NCBI GenBank assembly: GCA_038230415.1
Contig: JBBRNH010000020.1
Span: 6,865-70,864, forward strand
Source: JBBRNH01 sp038230415
Lineage (GTDB): Bacteria > Bacteroidota > Bacteroidia > Cytophagales > Spirosomataceae
Reading direction: 5' to 3'
Length of the DNA stretch: 64,000 nt
The notes beneath the pieces are model-generated. The model was not told the origin of the DNA, made no database searches, and saw only the letters and a program-made list of their open reading frames with translations. A program made the translations under genes and the position numbers. Positions 17,561 through 26,848 of the stretch are shown here, in pieces. The first letter of the stretch is position 1, and each line of letters opens with the position of its first letter.

Positions 17561-17644
17561 CTGGTAAAGGAAAAATAAAAGGAAGGAAAAAATTTATAAA
17601 AAATAAAAAGAGGAAGGCCCCGCCAGGGTTGGCCTGACTACTGC

Positions 17645-17652
17645 CAAATGTA
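17645..17652 (-). promoter_or_regulatory. -7 element for the reprolysin-like protease
   Basis: On the minus strand this reads TACATTTG, matching TAnnTTTG, about 85 bases upstream of the ATG at 17560. No -33 box at normal spacing. Confidence 0.4.
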
Positions 17653-17928
17653 GTTGCTTTGCAATTAAATTGTCCCTACCCGTTCGGGTAGTTCGGCCAA
17701 TAAATATAAAAACTACCTGCTCGGATAGTGTATTTTTTAGTGAAAATCTACTAAATACTATTTTTAGTATGTTTATTTTTCTAAACTATCTCGTAAAATG
17801 ATTATTATTTTCATTGGGGTTGACTGGTGCAGGAGCTTATACGGGGGCGGTCAGCGAATGGTGGGCATTAAGTACTTGTCGGTAGCTATTTAATTATGTT
17901 CATTTTGGGTGCTACCAGGCTTGTTACC

Positions 17929-18002
17929 CACCGCCCCTCGGCTGTGGGAATTCAGACATAAACGGACGTTCTCGCCTGAAACGGCACAGCCGAGGGGCGG
18001 TG
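17929..18002. repeat. 18-bp GC-rich inverted repeat upstream of the LuxR-type regulator
   Basis: Arms 17929-17946 (CACCGCCCCTCGGCTGTG) and 17985-18002 are perfect complements around a 38-base loop. It lies between two divergent promoters, so it is not a simple terminator of either neighbouring gene. Confidence 0.65.
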
Positions 18003-18035
18003 CCGAACAGATTATCTAAATAATTACAATTGTTG

Positions 18036-18043
18036 TACCTTTA
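18036..18043 (+). promoter_or_regulatory. Possible -7 element for the TPR/LuxR regulator
   Basis: TACCTTTA differs from TAnnTTTG only in the last base and lies 25 bases before the ATG at 18069. Confidence 0.3.
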
Positions 18044-18068
18044 ATTTTATAGAATAACGGCCCTCTTT

Positions 18069-19322
18069 ATGCGTGTACATTTCGTGGTTTTAGGTCTTTT
18101 TTTGTTGGCCGGAGGAGTACCCGTTTATAGCCAGACAGATACGTTCTCACACGTTGAGGAGCAAGTATATCAGCTTAACAACCAGTTGAAATACCGCGAG
18201 TCGCAGGCATTGCTGCTGCCAATTTTGCAAAGCCAGGCGTTCAGTGCCGACAAAAAATACAAGACTGCGGTCTTGCTGTCCTATACCTACAAACGGCTGC
18301 TCGACTATCAGTCGGCCCTGAAATTCCTGACCATTGCCCGGCAATTTATCAATCAAACCACCCATATCGACCAGTACACGGCGGGTATTGCGTCTGAAGA
18401 AGCCTTCATTCACTTCGATATTCACCACTATCAGAAGGCCGACAGCCTGATGACGATCTTGGCGAAGACGGATTTCAAGTGGGTCAATCTCGAAAATAAG
18501 TCGAAGCTGATCATGCAACAGGGGTATCTATTGTTTCTAAACCGGAAATACGCCCAGGCCGAGCAGTTTTATGACCGGGCTATCGGTGCTATGCGGGCCT
18601 CCTCGCCCTGCGATCTACCCATGATTTACGTCAAAAAAATGCAGCTATATGACGCAGTGAATCAGCTCGATCTGATGCGGAATGCGTTCCGGCTATCGGG
18701 GCGATGTGCCGATTCGTGCGGCATCATCAAGTACCATATCTACGCTGCCGACGAGCTGCTGAAAATCTATGCCCGTCACAATGACCTGCCCCGCATTGCC
18801 TCCACTAAACGGCGGTTAGACTCGCTCAACACCATCTACGCTCAGGCCGAGAATATTGCCGCCCTCCACGACCAAAAAGAAGCCATTCTGCTGGGAGCCA
18901 AAGACCGCGAGCTTGAAACGGGAAAATATAATCAGACTTACCTGACGATTATCATAATGGGTATGCTGCTGATACTGGCTTTGCTGTTGACCTGGCTGGT
19001 TATTTACCGGCGACGGCAACGGACGATGGAAGCTGAGTTTGTGCGGATGGAAGCCGAACTGAAAACCTACTTAACCTCGATTCAGCCCGCTGCAACCGTA
19101 TCGGCAACCCCGCCCGTCAACGTAAATGACATTCAGGAGTTCAGTGCATTATCGGAACGTCAGCAGACCGTGCTGACTTATCTGATGGAAGGCCTGACGA
19201 ATCACGAGATCGGTGACCGGCTTTGTGTGTCAGAGAACACTGTAAAGTACCACATCAAGAATATCTATCAACTGCTGGCTATCAAAGGCCGAAAGGAACT
19301 GTTTATCAATCTTAGAAAATAA
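18069..19322 (+). CDS. Membrane-anchored TPR protein with C-terminal LuxR-type DNA-binding domain
   Basis: 417 residues. A signal peptide (MRVHFVVLGLFLLAGGVPVYSQ) exposes residues 23 to about 290 to the periplasm; this part is helical with TPR-like repeats (KFLTIARQFINQ, YAQAEQFYDRAIGAM). One membrane segment follows (YLTIIIMGMLLILALLLTWLV, about 297-317), then a short coiled coil. The C-terminal HTH (LSERQQTVLTYLMEGLTNHE ... SENTVKYHIKNIYQLL, about 355-415) is of the LuxR/GerE type. This one-polypeptide sensor and transcription factor design is known in Bacteroidota. The secreted GH5 gene starts 12 bases after its stop, so it may control or be co-transcribed with the GH5 and heme-lipoprotein genes. 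Confidence 0.88.
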   Translation: MRVHFVVLGLFLLAGGVPVYSQTDTFSHVEEQVYQLNNQLKYRESQALLLPILQSQAFSADKKYKTAVLLSYTYKRLLDYQSALKFLTIARQFINQTTHIDQYTAGIASEEAFIHFDIHHYQKADSLMTILAKTDFKWVNLENKSKLIMQQGYLLFLNRKYAQAEQFYDRAIGAMRASSPCDLPMIYVKKMQLYDAVNQLDLMRNAFRLSGRCADSCGIIKYHIYAADELLKIYARHNDLPRIASTKRRLDSLNTIYAQAENIAALHDQKEAILLGAKDRELETGKYNQTYLTIIIMGMLLILALLLTWLVIYRRRQRTMEAEFVRMEAELKTYLTSIQPAATVSATPPVNVNDIQEFSALSERQQTVLTYLMEGLTNHEIGDRLCVSENTVKYHIKNIYQLLAIKGRKELFINLRK

Positions 19323-19334
19323 CCCCGGTTGATT

Positions 19335-20726
19335 ATGCGCTATTTGCTCTGTTGTCTATGTCTCGTCCTGGCCCTGTGCGGTTCATCCGTTTCGGGCCAG
19401 TCCGTTGCTCAAAAACGCGCCACCCGGCTGGGGTTGGGCATGAATCTGTCTTATCTGGAAGGCTACTGGAACGGCACCAAAGCCCGGCATTTCAGCGATT
19501 ATGTGAAGCTAAATCAGGTTGGCGTTCGCAAACAACAATTAGCCGACATGGCCCGCGCCGGGTTTAAAAGCGTCCGAATCCCGGTGTGTTTTGGAGCCTG
19601 GGCCAGCATCAACAAACCGTATCAGTGGGAAAACCCGGAGTTTCTGGCCGCGCCCGATTCGCTCGTGCGCTGGGCGTTAGCCAATAACCTCACCGCCATT
19701 ATTGATCTCCATCATGTTGAGTTCGATGGCAGCATTGCCGGGGCCGACAGCGTTGACCGCGTGGTGTGGCTCTGGCAGCAGATTGCCCAACGCTACAAAA
19801 ACACCGACCCGGAGCGCGTCCTGTTTGAACTCCGCAACGAACCCCACGACATCACGGCTGCGGCCTGGCGGACTCAGGCTAACCGGCTCATCAGCACCGT
19901 GCGGGCCATTGCGCCAAACCATACATTAGTGGTGGGTTTTCACGACTGGAATGGTCGCGACGCGCTGCTGCAATCCGACGTGTTTGCCGACCCAAACATT
20001 ATCTACACCTTCCATTTCTACGACCCGTTTGTCTTTACGCATCAGGGCGCAACCTGGGCCGGGTCGGGACTGCCTGATTTGCAGGGAATTCCGTTTCCGG
20101 CCAACCCCAACGTCCGGCTGAGCGTACCGGCTGCGGCCAAAGGCACCTGGATCGAAAACGCTCTGAACAATTACGCCAGCGAAGCCACGTACAGCGTGAT
20201 TTTTCAGCGTATCGAAGCGGCCAAGACCTGGGCAACGGCCAAAAAAGTCCCGATTTTCTTAGGCGAATTTGGCTCCTACAACCTGCGGTCGGCCCCGGAT
20301 AGCCGCTGCCGCCATGCCGAAGCGATTTATATTGCTCTCGGCAAACTCCAGATACCGTCGGCGTGGTGGGAGTGGAGCGACGGTTTTTCGATGCTCGCGC
20401 CCGGCAGCAGCACCATTATGCCCTGCATGAACGACGCGCTCATTGCCTATGCCACCGGCGAACTGAAGGTGCTGGAAACCGACCCCGTCCGAACCGGCTC
20501 GCTGGAGGTTTACCCAAACCCGGCCCAAAACCTGCTCCGAATCGTATCTGCCGGGCCGGTAGCGGCTTCCGCTTCGCTCACCGACGAGACCGGGCGCGTT
20601 GTAATCACCAACAAATTGCAGAACAACGAGTTATCTGTTTCTACGCTCACAACCGGCGTTTATTTTCTGACCGTTTACGGCGAAACCGGAGCTGTGATTG
20701 GCACAAAACGAGTGTTAAAATTTTAA
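19335..20726 (+). CDS. Secreted glycoside hydrolase family 5 (cellulase-like) with T9SS sorting domain
   Basis: 463 residues from the ATG at 19335 (a TTG six bases earlier is less likely). Signal peptide to about residue 21. The GH5 barrel includes GMNLSYLEGYWNG, AGFKSVRIPVCFG, LHHVEFDGS, the acid/base Glu169 in FELRNEP and the nucleophile Glu311 in FLGEFGSYN. The C-terminal 75 residues (LEVYPNPAQNLLRIVS ... TKRVLKF) are a type A T9SS domain. The enzyme should hydrolyse beta-1,4-linked glucans or mannans at the cell surface; the exact substrate is not evident. It follows the TPR/LuxR gene closely and precedes the heme lipoprotein gene by 46 bases. Confidence 0.93.
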   Translation: MRYLLCCLCLVLALCGSSVSGQSVAQKRATRLGLGMNLSYLEGYWNGTKARHFSDYVKLNQVGVRKQQLADMARAGFKSVRIPVCFGAWASINKPYQWENPEFLAAPDSLVRWALANNLTAIIDLHHVEFDGSIAGADSVDRVVWLWQQIAQRYKNTDPERVLFELRNEPHDITAAAWRTQANRLISTVRAIAPNHTLVVGFHDWNGRDALLQSDVFADPNIIYTFHFYDPFVFTHQGATWAGSGLPDLQGIPFPANPNVRLSVPAAAKGTWIENALNNYASEATYSVIFQRIEAAKTWATAKKVPIFLGEFGSYNLRSAPDSRCRHAEAIYIALGKLQIPSAWWEWSDGFSMLAPGSSTIMPCMNDALIAYATGELKVLETDPVRTGSLEVYPNPAQNLLRIVSAGPVAASASLTDETGRVVITNKLQNNELSVSTLTTGVYFLTVYGETGAVIGTKRVLKF

Positions 20727-20772
20727 CAAAAAGTAACGTGGACGAACCGTTTGTCCGCGCTCCCCTCATCAA

Positions 20773-23700
20773 ATGCACTCACCCAACTCATTCCGAACGC
20801 CATTTCTGCTCCTTAGTTTCCTCGCTGTCGGGGTCATTTCGTGCATGAAACTCACTACCCAATCGGCCAGCAAAACCGCTACCGAACCCATCGTAACGGT
20901 TCAGGAAAACCCCGCCGTTGCCCGGCTCCGGGCTGATACTATCCGGGCCAAAACTGCCCTTACCATTGCCGATGGCCTGCAGGTGTCGCTGTGGGCATCC
21001 GATTCGCTGGCTCCCGACCCCATCGGGATGTCAATTGACGACCGGGGCCGGGTCTATCTCAGCAGTACCAACCGGGGCCTGAACTCGGAATTTGACATTC
21101 GCGGACACAAAGACTGGATGACCGAATCCATTGGTTTTCAATCGGTTGCTGACCGGAAGGCATTCCTCCACAAAACCTTCGCTACCGACCGCAGTGCCGA
21201 AAACGCCTGGCTCAAAGACCTCAACGGCGATGGTATTCACGACTGGCACGACCTGACCGTTGAACGCGATGAAGTCTGGCGACTGGAAGACACAAATGCC
21301 GATGGTATCGCCGATAAGTCAGTGCGGATTCTGTCCGATTTCTTCGAGGAAGTGTCTGACGTGGCGGGTGGTTTGCTGGTGCGGGCCAACGACGTTTTTG
21401 TGAGTATCGCGCCTGATATGTGGCGGCTGACCGACTCCGACGGCAACGGTACGCTCGACAAAAAGACCTCGATCAGTAACGGCTACGGCGTACACATCGG
21501 CTTCGGCGGGCATGGTATGTCGAACCCGATTGAAGGACCGGACGGTCGGATTTACTGGAACATCGGCGACATCGGGGCCAATATCACCACTGCCGAGGGT
21601 AAGAATTTCAAGCGCACCAACGAGGGCATTATCGCTCGCGCCAACCCCGATGGCTCTGATTTTGAGGTTTTTGCCGGTGGCCTTCGCAATACCCACGAGT
21701 TTGTTTTTGATGATTACGGCAACCTCATCAGTTGCGACAACGACGGCGACCACCCCGGCGAAAGCGAACGGCTCGTGCATATCGTGGAGGGTTCGGATGC
21801 GGGCTGGCGGTCGAACTGGCAATACGGCAAATACACCGACCCCAAAAACAACAGCTACAAGGTCTGGATGGACGAAAAACTGTACAAACCGCGCTGGGAC
21901 GGGCAGGCTGCCTACATCATTCCGCCGATTATGAACTACCACAACGGGCCAACGGGCATGGTCTATAACCCCGGCACGGCACTCGGCTCGGCGTGGCGAA
22001 ACAAGTTTTTTTTGGTTGAATTTGTCGGAAATCCGGCGCGGTCGCCCATCTGGTCTTTTGGTCTCAAACCGCAGGGCGCGTCGTTTGTGCTGGATGGCGA
22101 GCAGAAAATCCTGTCGGGTATCCTGCCAACGGGTATTCGGTTCGGGCCGGACGGAGCCTTGTATGCTGCCGACTGGATTAACGGCTGGGATGCCAAAAAC
22201 TACGGGCGCGTCTGGAAAATAGACGTAACGGCTGATAAAAACGACCTCGCGGCCCTCCGCGCCGACACCAAACGGCTGATGTTGCTGGACTATCCGGCGC
22301 AAACCGGCCCCGCGTTAGGCGCGTTGCTGCTGAACCCCGATGCCCGAATCCGGCAGAAGGCGCAGTTTGAACTTGCCAAACGCGGAAGCTCCGGCGCAGC
22401 AGAATTTCAGAAAGCTATTTCGCAGACTACCAGTCAGTTAGCCCGGATTCATGGCATTTGGGGCATGGGTCAGTTAGCCCGGCAAGACCCCGCGTTTGGT
22501 CGCCCGTTGTTGGCCCTGCTCACCGATGCTGACCCAGAAATCAGGGCGCAGGCGGCCAACATACTCGGCGATGCCGCCATTGCCGAAGCCGGGCCGATGC
22601 TGCTGCCGTTGCTGACCCACGAAAACGCACGGGTCAAATTTTTTGGCGCACAGGCATTGGGGCAATTGGCATACTCCCCCGCCGTTGCGCCGTTGCTGGC
22701 GATGCTTAAAGCCAACAACAATGAGGACGTGTATCTGCGCCATGCGGCTGTTTTGGCCCTGAGCCGGATTGGGCAAACCGAACCGATTATCGCGCTTGCC
22801 AACAACGCTGACCCGGCCCTGCGGCTGGCCGGTGTGCTGGTTTTGAGACGGTTAAAAGATGAAAACGTGAAGTTGTTTTTGCGCGATACCGACGAATACA
22901 TCGTGGCCGAAGCCGCCCGCGCCATCAACGACGACGAATCTATTTCGGCTGCCCTGCCCGCCTTAGCCGCAACGCTGGCCGAGAAACGATTTACGTCGGA
23001 ACCGCTGCTGCGCCGGGCCATCAACGCCTGTTTGCGGGTTGGCGGCCCCGAACAAATCGATTTGCTGATTGCCTTCGCCAAACGCACCGATGCCGATAAA
23101 ACCCTCCGCGCCGAAGCCCTCGCCACGCTGGCAAGCTGGGCCGACCCGTCAGTTTTAGACCGGGTAGATGGCCGCTACCGGGGTATTTTGACCCGTGACC
23201 CGGCGCAGGTTCGGCAGAAGATTCAGCCCGCGCTGGCCGAACTCCTGCAAGCCACCGACAACCAGGTAGTGGTGGCTACGACGCAGACATTGAGCAGGTT
23301 AGGTATCACAAACGTAAACGAACAGTTGGCCCGTCGCTTTGCCGAAAGCCAATCGCCCACCGAACGGGCCGCGATTCTGACCGCCCTGAGCCAACTGAAG
23401 TACCCCGGCATGGAAGCCCTGATTAAGCAAGGCATGAACGACTCCGATGCCGATGTGCGGACGGTGGCCTTAGGGCTGATGAGTGGCCTGACTTTATCAA
23501 CAGAAACCGTTGCCGATGTTTCGGCCAGCATTTTTGTCAAAGGAACCGAACGCGAACAACAACAACTACTGCGGGTTTTGGCAACGCTGCCCGTTGCCAA
23601 AACCGAGCGCGTATTCACCGGCCTGATTGACCAATTGGCCCGCAAAACCCTCGCGCCAAGCTTAGCCCTTGATTTGGCCGAAGCCATAGACTCCACCAAA

Positions 23701-24201
23701 TCAGTGCCGTTGCTGGCGAAACTAAAACCGTTGCGGTCGGCGGGCATGACCGTTGCCGATTATCAGGACGCGCTTTTTGGTGGCAACGCGCAGTTGGGTC
23801 GGCAGTATTTCAACACCAACTCGGTGGGGCAGTGTGTCCGGTGCCACGCCGTTGGCGGGCAGGGGGGCGAGGTTGGCCCGTCGCTGACGAACATCGGCAC
23901 GGTGTTGACCCGCGACCAGATTCTGGAAGCCCTGATTGAACCGAGTGCGCGGCTCTCGCCGGGATACGGCACACTGTCATTAACGCTGAAAGGCGGACAA
24001 ACCGCAACGGGCGTGCTGATGCAGGAAACCGACACCGAACTGGTGCTGAAAACCGAAGCCGCCGAGCCGTTGAAAATCGCCAAAACCCGGATTACGAAGC
24101 GCGAAAACGTCCCGTCGAGTATGCCACCGATGGGCTACCTGATGACCAAACGCGAAATCCGCGACATGGTGGCGTATTTGTCGGGATTGACGAAGAAATG
24201 A
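20773..24201 (+). CDS. Large lipoprotein with PVC-type heme-binding dehydrogenase-like, HEAT-repeat and cytochrome c domains
   Basis: 1142 residues. The N-terminus MHSPNSFRTPFLLLSFLAVGVISC is a lipoprotein signal. Residues of about 55-480 form a beta-propeller-like dehydrogenase region with calcium-like loops (LNGDGIHDWHDL, DTNADGIADKS, DSDGNGTLDKK). Residues of about 490-990 are alpha-helical HEAT-type repeats (ALAALLTDADPEIRAQAANILGDA-like units). A c-type heme motif C-V-R-C-H lies at 1021-1025, followed by GGEVGPSLTNIG. This composite resembles the PVC-type heme-binding / membrane-bound dehydrogenase proteins described in Planctomycetes and also found in Bacteroidota. It probably oxidises a sugar or alcohol and passes electrons to the heme; the substrate is unknown. 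The nearby GH5 suggests sugars. Confidence 0.85.
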   Translation: MHSPNSFRTPFLLLSFLAVGVISCMKLTTQSASKTATEPIVTVQENPAVARLRADTIRAKTALTIADGLQVSLWASDSLAPDPIGMSIDDRGRVYLSSTNRGLNSEFDIRGHKDWMTESIGFQSVADRKAFLHKTFATDRSAENAWLKDLNGDGIHDWHDLTVERDEVWRLEDTNADGIADKSVRILSDFFEEVSDVAGGLLVRANDVFVSIAPDMWRLTDSDGNGTLDKKTSISNGYGVHIGFGGHGMSNPIEGPDGRIYWNIGDIGANITTAEGKNFKRTNEGIIARANPDGSDFEVFAGGLRNTHEFVFDDYGNLISCDNDGDHPGESERLVHIVEGSDAGWRSNWQYGKYTDPKNNSYKVWMDEKLYKPRWDGQAAYIIPPIMNYHNGPTGMVYNPGTALGSAWRNKFFLVEFVGNPARSPIWSFGLKPQGASFVLDGEQKILSGILPTGIRFGPDGALYAADWINGWDAKNYGRVWKIDVTADKNDLAALRADTKRLMLLDYPAQTGPALGALLLNPDARIRQKAQFELAKRGSSGAAEFQKAISQTTSQLARIHGIWGMGQLARQDPAFGRPLLALLTDADPEIRAQAANILGDAAIAEAGPMLLPLLTHENARVKFFGAQALGQLAYSPAVAPLLAMLKANNNEDVYLRHAAVLALSRIGQTEPIIALANNADPALRLAGVLVLRRLKDENVKLFLRDTDEYIVAEAARAINDDESISAALPALAATLAEKRFTSEPLLRRAINACLRVGGPEQIDLLIAFAKRTDADKTLRAEALATLASWADPSVLDRVDGRYRGILTRDPAQVRQKIQPALAELLQATDNQVVVATTQTLSRLGITNVNEQLARRFAESQSPTERAAILTALSQLKYPGMEALIKQGMNDSDADVRTVALGLMSGLTLSTETVADVSASIFVKGTEREQQQLLRVLATLPVAKTERVFTGLIDQLARKTLAPSLALDLAEAIDSTKSVPLLAKLKPLRSAGMTVADYQDALFGGNAQLGRQYFNTNSVGQCVRCHAVGGQGGEVGPSLTNIGTVLTRDQILEALIEPSARLSPGYGTLSLTLKGGQTATGVLMQETDTELVLKTEAAEPLKIAKTRITKRENVPSSMPPMGYLMTKREIRDMVAYLSGLTKK

Positions 24202-24203
24202 TT

Positions 24204-24241
24204 GTACCGCCCGATTGGGCTGATTCCCAATCGGGCGGTAC
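24204..24241. terminator. Terminator after the heme lipoprotein gene
   Basis: Perfect 16-bp arms (24204-24219, 24226-24241) with a 6-base loop, 2 bases after the stop codon and followed by TTTT. Confidence 0.75.
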
Positions 24242-24288
24242 TTTTGGGTGCAACGTTGCTCCCTTTTCTTTATCATTAGCAAAAACGG

Positions 24289-26601
24289 ATGGCTCTTCTG
24301 TATCGCCTGTTCAGTGCGTTTCTTTGTTTATCAGTGGCCCTCGGCCACGCCCGCGCTCAAACCCTGCCCCCGGCCACATCTCCCGACGATGAACCTTACA
24401 CCCTGCACATTGCCCGAACGACAGCCCCCATCGCCCTCGACGGCAAACTCGATGAACCGGCCTGGCAGTCGGCGGGAAGAGCCACCGATTTTTTTCAGTT
24501 TTTTCCGTTCGATACCTCCTTTGCCAAACAGCAAACCGAAGTCCGGGTTACGTTCGATGCCAATTTTCTGTACATCGGCGTAACTGTTTTCCAACCGCGC
24601 AGCACCTACATTACGCGGTCGCTCAAGCGCGACTTTGGGGCTGGCAGCAGCGATGTGTTTGGCATCAACATTGACCCCTTCAAAGACAGGCTGAACGGGT
24701 TTCACTTCGCCACTACGCCCTACGGTGTGCAGCGCGAGGGACTGATTGCCAACGGCTCCGATATTTCTTTTGACTGGGACAACAAATGGTATGTGGAGGT
24801 TCAGAATTACGACGACCGCTGGACTGCCGAGATTGCCATTCCGTTCAAAACCCTGCGTTATCGGCAGGTAGAGGGCCAAAATTCGTGGCGCATCAATTTC
24901 ACCCGCAACTCGCTCAAACAAAACGAAACATCGAATTGGCGGCCCGTGCCGCGTCAGTTTCGCCCCAACAACATAGCCTTCACGGGTTTGCTCGTCTGGG
25001 ACGATGCCCCGCCCAAACCCGGCCCCAACGTTTCGGTGATTCCCTACGCGTCGGCCCGTTCTACGCGCGATTTTGAGCAGCAAACGCCCGGTGTTTCGGG
25101 GGTGCAGGTGGGGGGCGATGCCAAGATTGCCGTTACGCCATCGCTCAATTTAGACCTGACCGTGAACCCCGATTTTTCGCAGGTCGAGGTGGACAAGCAA
25201 CAGACCAACCTGAGCCGGTTTGAGTTGGCGTTCCCCGAAAAGCGGCAGTTTTTCTTAGAAAACAGCGATCTTTTCGGCGCGTTTGGTTTTCCGCAGAGCC
25301 GCCCGTTTTTCAGCCGGCGCGTCGGTATCGCCCGCCGGACAACCCGGCGCATCACCGCCGAAAACGATACCATTCAGTATAGCGGCAACGTAAACGTCCC
25401 GATTCAGTTTGGCGCGCGACTCAGCGGAAAATTAGACAAGAACTGGCGCGTGGGGCTGCTGACGATGCAGACGGGCCGGGTAGCCAACATCACGCCCGAC
25501 GGCGGTTCGCTGCCGGGAGCCAACTACTCGGTCGGGATTGTGCAACGCCGGATTTTTGGCCGCAGCACCATCGGGGCCATCGTGGTGAACAAACAGAATT
25601 TTTTGAGCGATACCCAACGCGCCGACCCCGGCAGCGCGGCCTCCTATAACCGGGTGTTTGGGCTGGAATATAATCTGTACTCAAAAGACAACAAATGGCA
25701 GGGCGAAGCCTATTACCACCGCTCGCTCAGCCCCAAAGAAACCAACGCCGACGCGCAGACGGGCGCGGCTTTGCTGAACTACGTTACCAATCGCTGGGAA
25801 ATCAAAGCGGGCGGTATGTATGTTGGGCAACACTACCGGGCCGAGGTTGGCTATGTGCCGCGCCGGGGCTACGTCGGTACGTTTCCGTCGGTGCAATACA
25901 CCATTTATCCCAAGAACCCAAGCGTGTCTAAGGTGCTGAACAACTGGGGGTTTGGCAGCCAAAACGACATCAAATTCAACCTGCCCGACTACCGCCTGAC
26001 CGACCGCCAAAACTCGGTGTATGCCTTTGCCAGTCTGCAAAATCAGGCCAATGCGTTTGTGGGCGGCTTCAACGGCTACACGTACCTGTATTTCCCCTAC
26101 GACCCGACCAATACCGGCGGCCAACAATTGCCGGAAGGCACCGGCTACGTTAAAAACGGGGTCTTTGCCGAATTCGAGTCGAACCCGCGCCGAAATTTTT
26201 CGACCACTACCAACGTTGAAGCCGGCTCCGATTTTGGCGGGCGGTTTGTGAGTGTGCAGGGTGGTTTCACGTATCGGTATCAGCCATACGGTGTGTTCGC
26301 ACTCGATTATACCTACACGGCTATCCGGTTGCCGAAACCATACAGCAGTGCCGATTTCTGGCTCATCGGGCCGAGGGCCGAACTGTCGTTCAGCCGGTCG
26401 GTATTTTTCAGTACGTTTTTGCAGTACAACACGCAGGCTAACAATTTCAACGTCAATTCGCGGTTGCAATGGCGGTTCCGGCCCGTGTCAGACGTGTTTC
26501 TGGTTTACACCGACAATTATTACTCGGATAGGCTTTTGCAGGGGCCGCAGGTTAAGAACCGGGCGTTGGTGCTGAAAGTGACCTACTGGCTGAACGTGTA
26601 G
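24289..26601 (+). CDS. DUF5916 outer-membrane protein with N-terminal CBM9-like domain
   Basis: 770 residues with signal peptide (to ARAQ, about residue 24). Residues of about 35-235 are a family-9 carbohydrate-binding-like domain: IALDGKLDEPAWQSAG, VRVTFDANFLYIGVTVF, WTAEIAIPFKTLRY and NSWRINFTRNSLKQNE. From residue 250 on comes the DUF5916 region, rich in amphipathic beta strands (NLDLTVNPDFSQVEVDKQQTNLSRFE, FPEKRQFFLENSDLF, ending LVLKVTYWLNV), probably an outer-membrane barrel. The family is widespread in Bacteroidota and unassigned; carbohydrate sensing or uptake is often guessed. It is transcribed in the same direction as the GH5 and heme lipoprotein genes but behind a terminator. Confidence 0.9.
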   Translation: MALLYRLFSAFLCLSVALGHARAQTLPPATSPDDEPYTLHIARTTAPIALDGKLDEPAWQSAGRATDFFQFFPFDTSFAKQQTEVRVTFDANFLYIGVTVFQPRSTYITRSLKRDFGAGSSDVFGINIDPFKDRLNGFHFATTPYGVQREGLIANGSDISFDWDNKWYVEVQNYDDRWTAEIAIPFKTLRYRQVEGQNSWRINFTRNSLKQNETSNWRPVPRQFRPNNIAFTGLLVWDDAPPKPGPNVSVIPYASARSTRDFEQQTPGVSGVQVGGDAKIAVTPSLNLDLTVNPDFSQVEVDKQQTNLSRFELAFPEKRQFFLENSDLFGAFGFPQSRPFFSRRVGIARRTTRRITAENDTIQYSGNVNVPIQFGARLSGKLDKNWRVGLLTMQTGRVANITPDGGSLPGANYSVGIVQRRIFGRSTIGAIVVNKQNFLSDTQRADPGSAASYNRVFGLEYNLYSKDNKWQGEAYYHRSLSPKETNADAQTGAALLNYVTNRWEIKAGGMYVGQHYRAEVGYVPRRGYVGTFPSVQYTIYPKNPSVSKVLNNWGFGSQNDIKFNLPDYRLTDRQNSVYAFASLQNQANAFVGGFNGYTYLYFPYDPTNTGGQQLPEGTGYVKNGVFAEFESNPRRNFSTTTNVEAGSDFGGRFVSVQGGFTYRYQPYGVFALDYTYTAIRLPKPYSSADFWLIGPRAELSFSRSVFFSTFLQYNTQANNFNVNSRLQWRFRPVSDVFLVYTDNYYSDRLLQGPQVKNRALVLKVTYWLNV

Positions 26602-26683
26602 TAGAACCCACGAACGTTCCCCCGGCGAAAATTCGTTAAAACGGTGAAAGTCCGCTAATTTTATCGGGACAACAGAACCAATC

Positions 26684-26848
26684 ATGGAAACACCAACCAA
26701 ACCACTCCGGGGCATGGAGATTATCCGTAAGCTGCTGGAAGTGAAGGAACAAGCGCAGCGCGACTTTGAGGAATCGCTCCGAACCGACCCCGAAGTACAG
26801 GCTGTTTATGAACGTCTCGAAAAAAAACTCAATGATAAACGAGACTGA
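26684..26848 (+). CDS. Small charged helical protein (54 aa), first gene of a two-gene cassette with DUF6169
   Basis: 54 residues, ATG at 26684, stop at 26846-26848. METPTKPLRGMEIIRKLLEV followed by KEQAQRDFEESL and EVQAVYERLEKKLN predicts one or two amphipathic helices; no signal peptide or recognised domain. The next gene (DUF6169) begins at 26832 inside its last 17 bases in another frame, so the two are translationally coupled. A weak -7-like TAATTTTA lies at 26656-26663. Its size, charge and overlap resemble small partner or antitoxin-like genes, but nothing in the sequence proves that. Confidence 0.6.
   Translation: METPTKPLRGMEIIRKLLEVKEQAQRDFEESLRTDPEVQAVYERLEKKLNDKRD

Larger units (their letters stand above)
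17561..18068. other. AT-rich divergent intergenic region between the protease and the LuxR-type regulator
   Basis: About 500 bases without a credible gene. 17570-17630 is purine/A-rich, 17650-17810 is AT-rich. It contains the protease -7 element (17645-17652), an 18-bp inverted repeat (17929-18002) and a possible -7 element for the regulator (18036-18043). Confidence 0.6.

Noticed and set aside
20259..22302. Long minus-strand frames over the GH5 and heme lipoprotein genes
   Set aside because: Both are antisense shadows; the plus-strand frames carry catalytic motifs and signal peptides.
24331..26469. Minus-strand frames of about 250 codons over the DUF5916 gene
   Set aside because: Antisense to conserved CBM9 and barrel sequence; no start context or domain.
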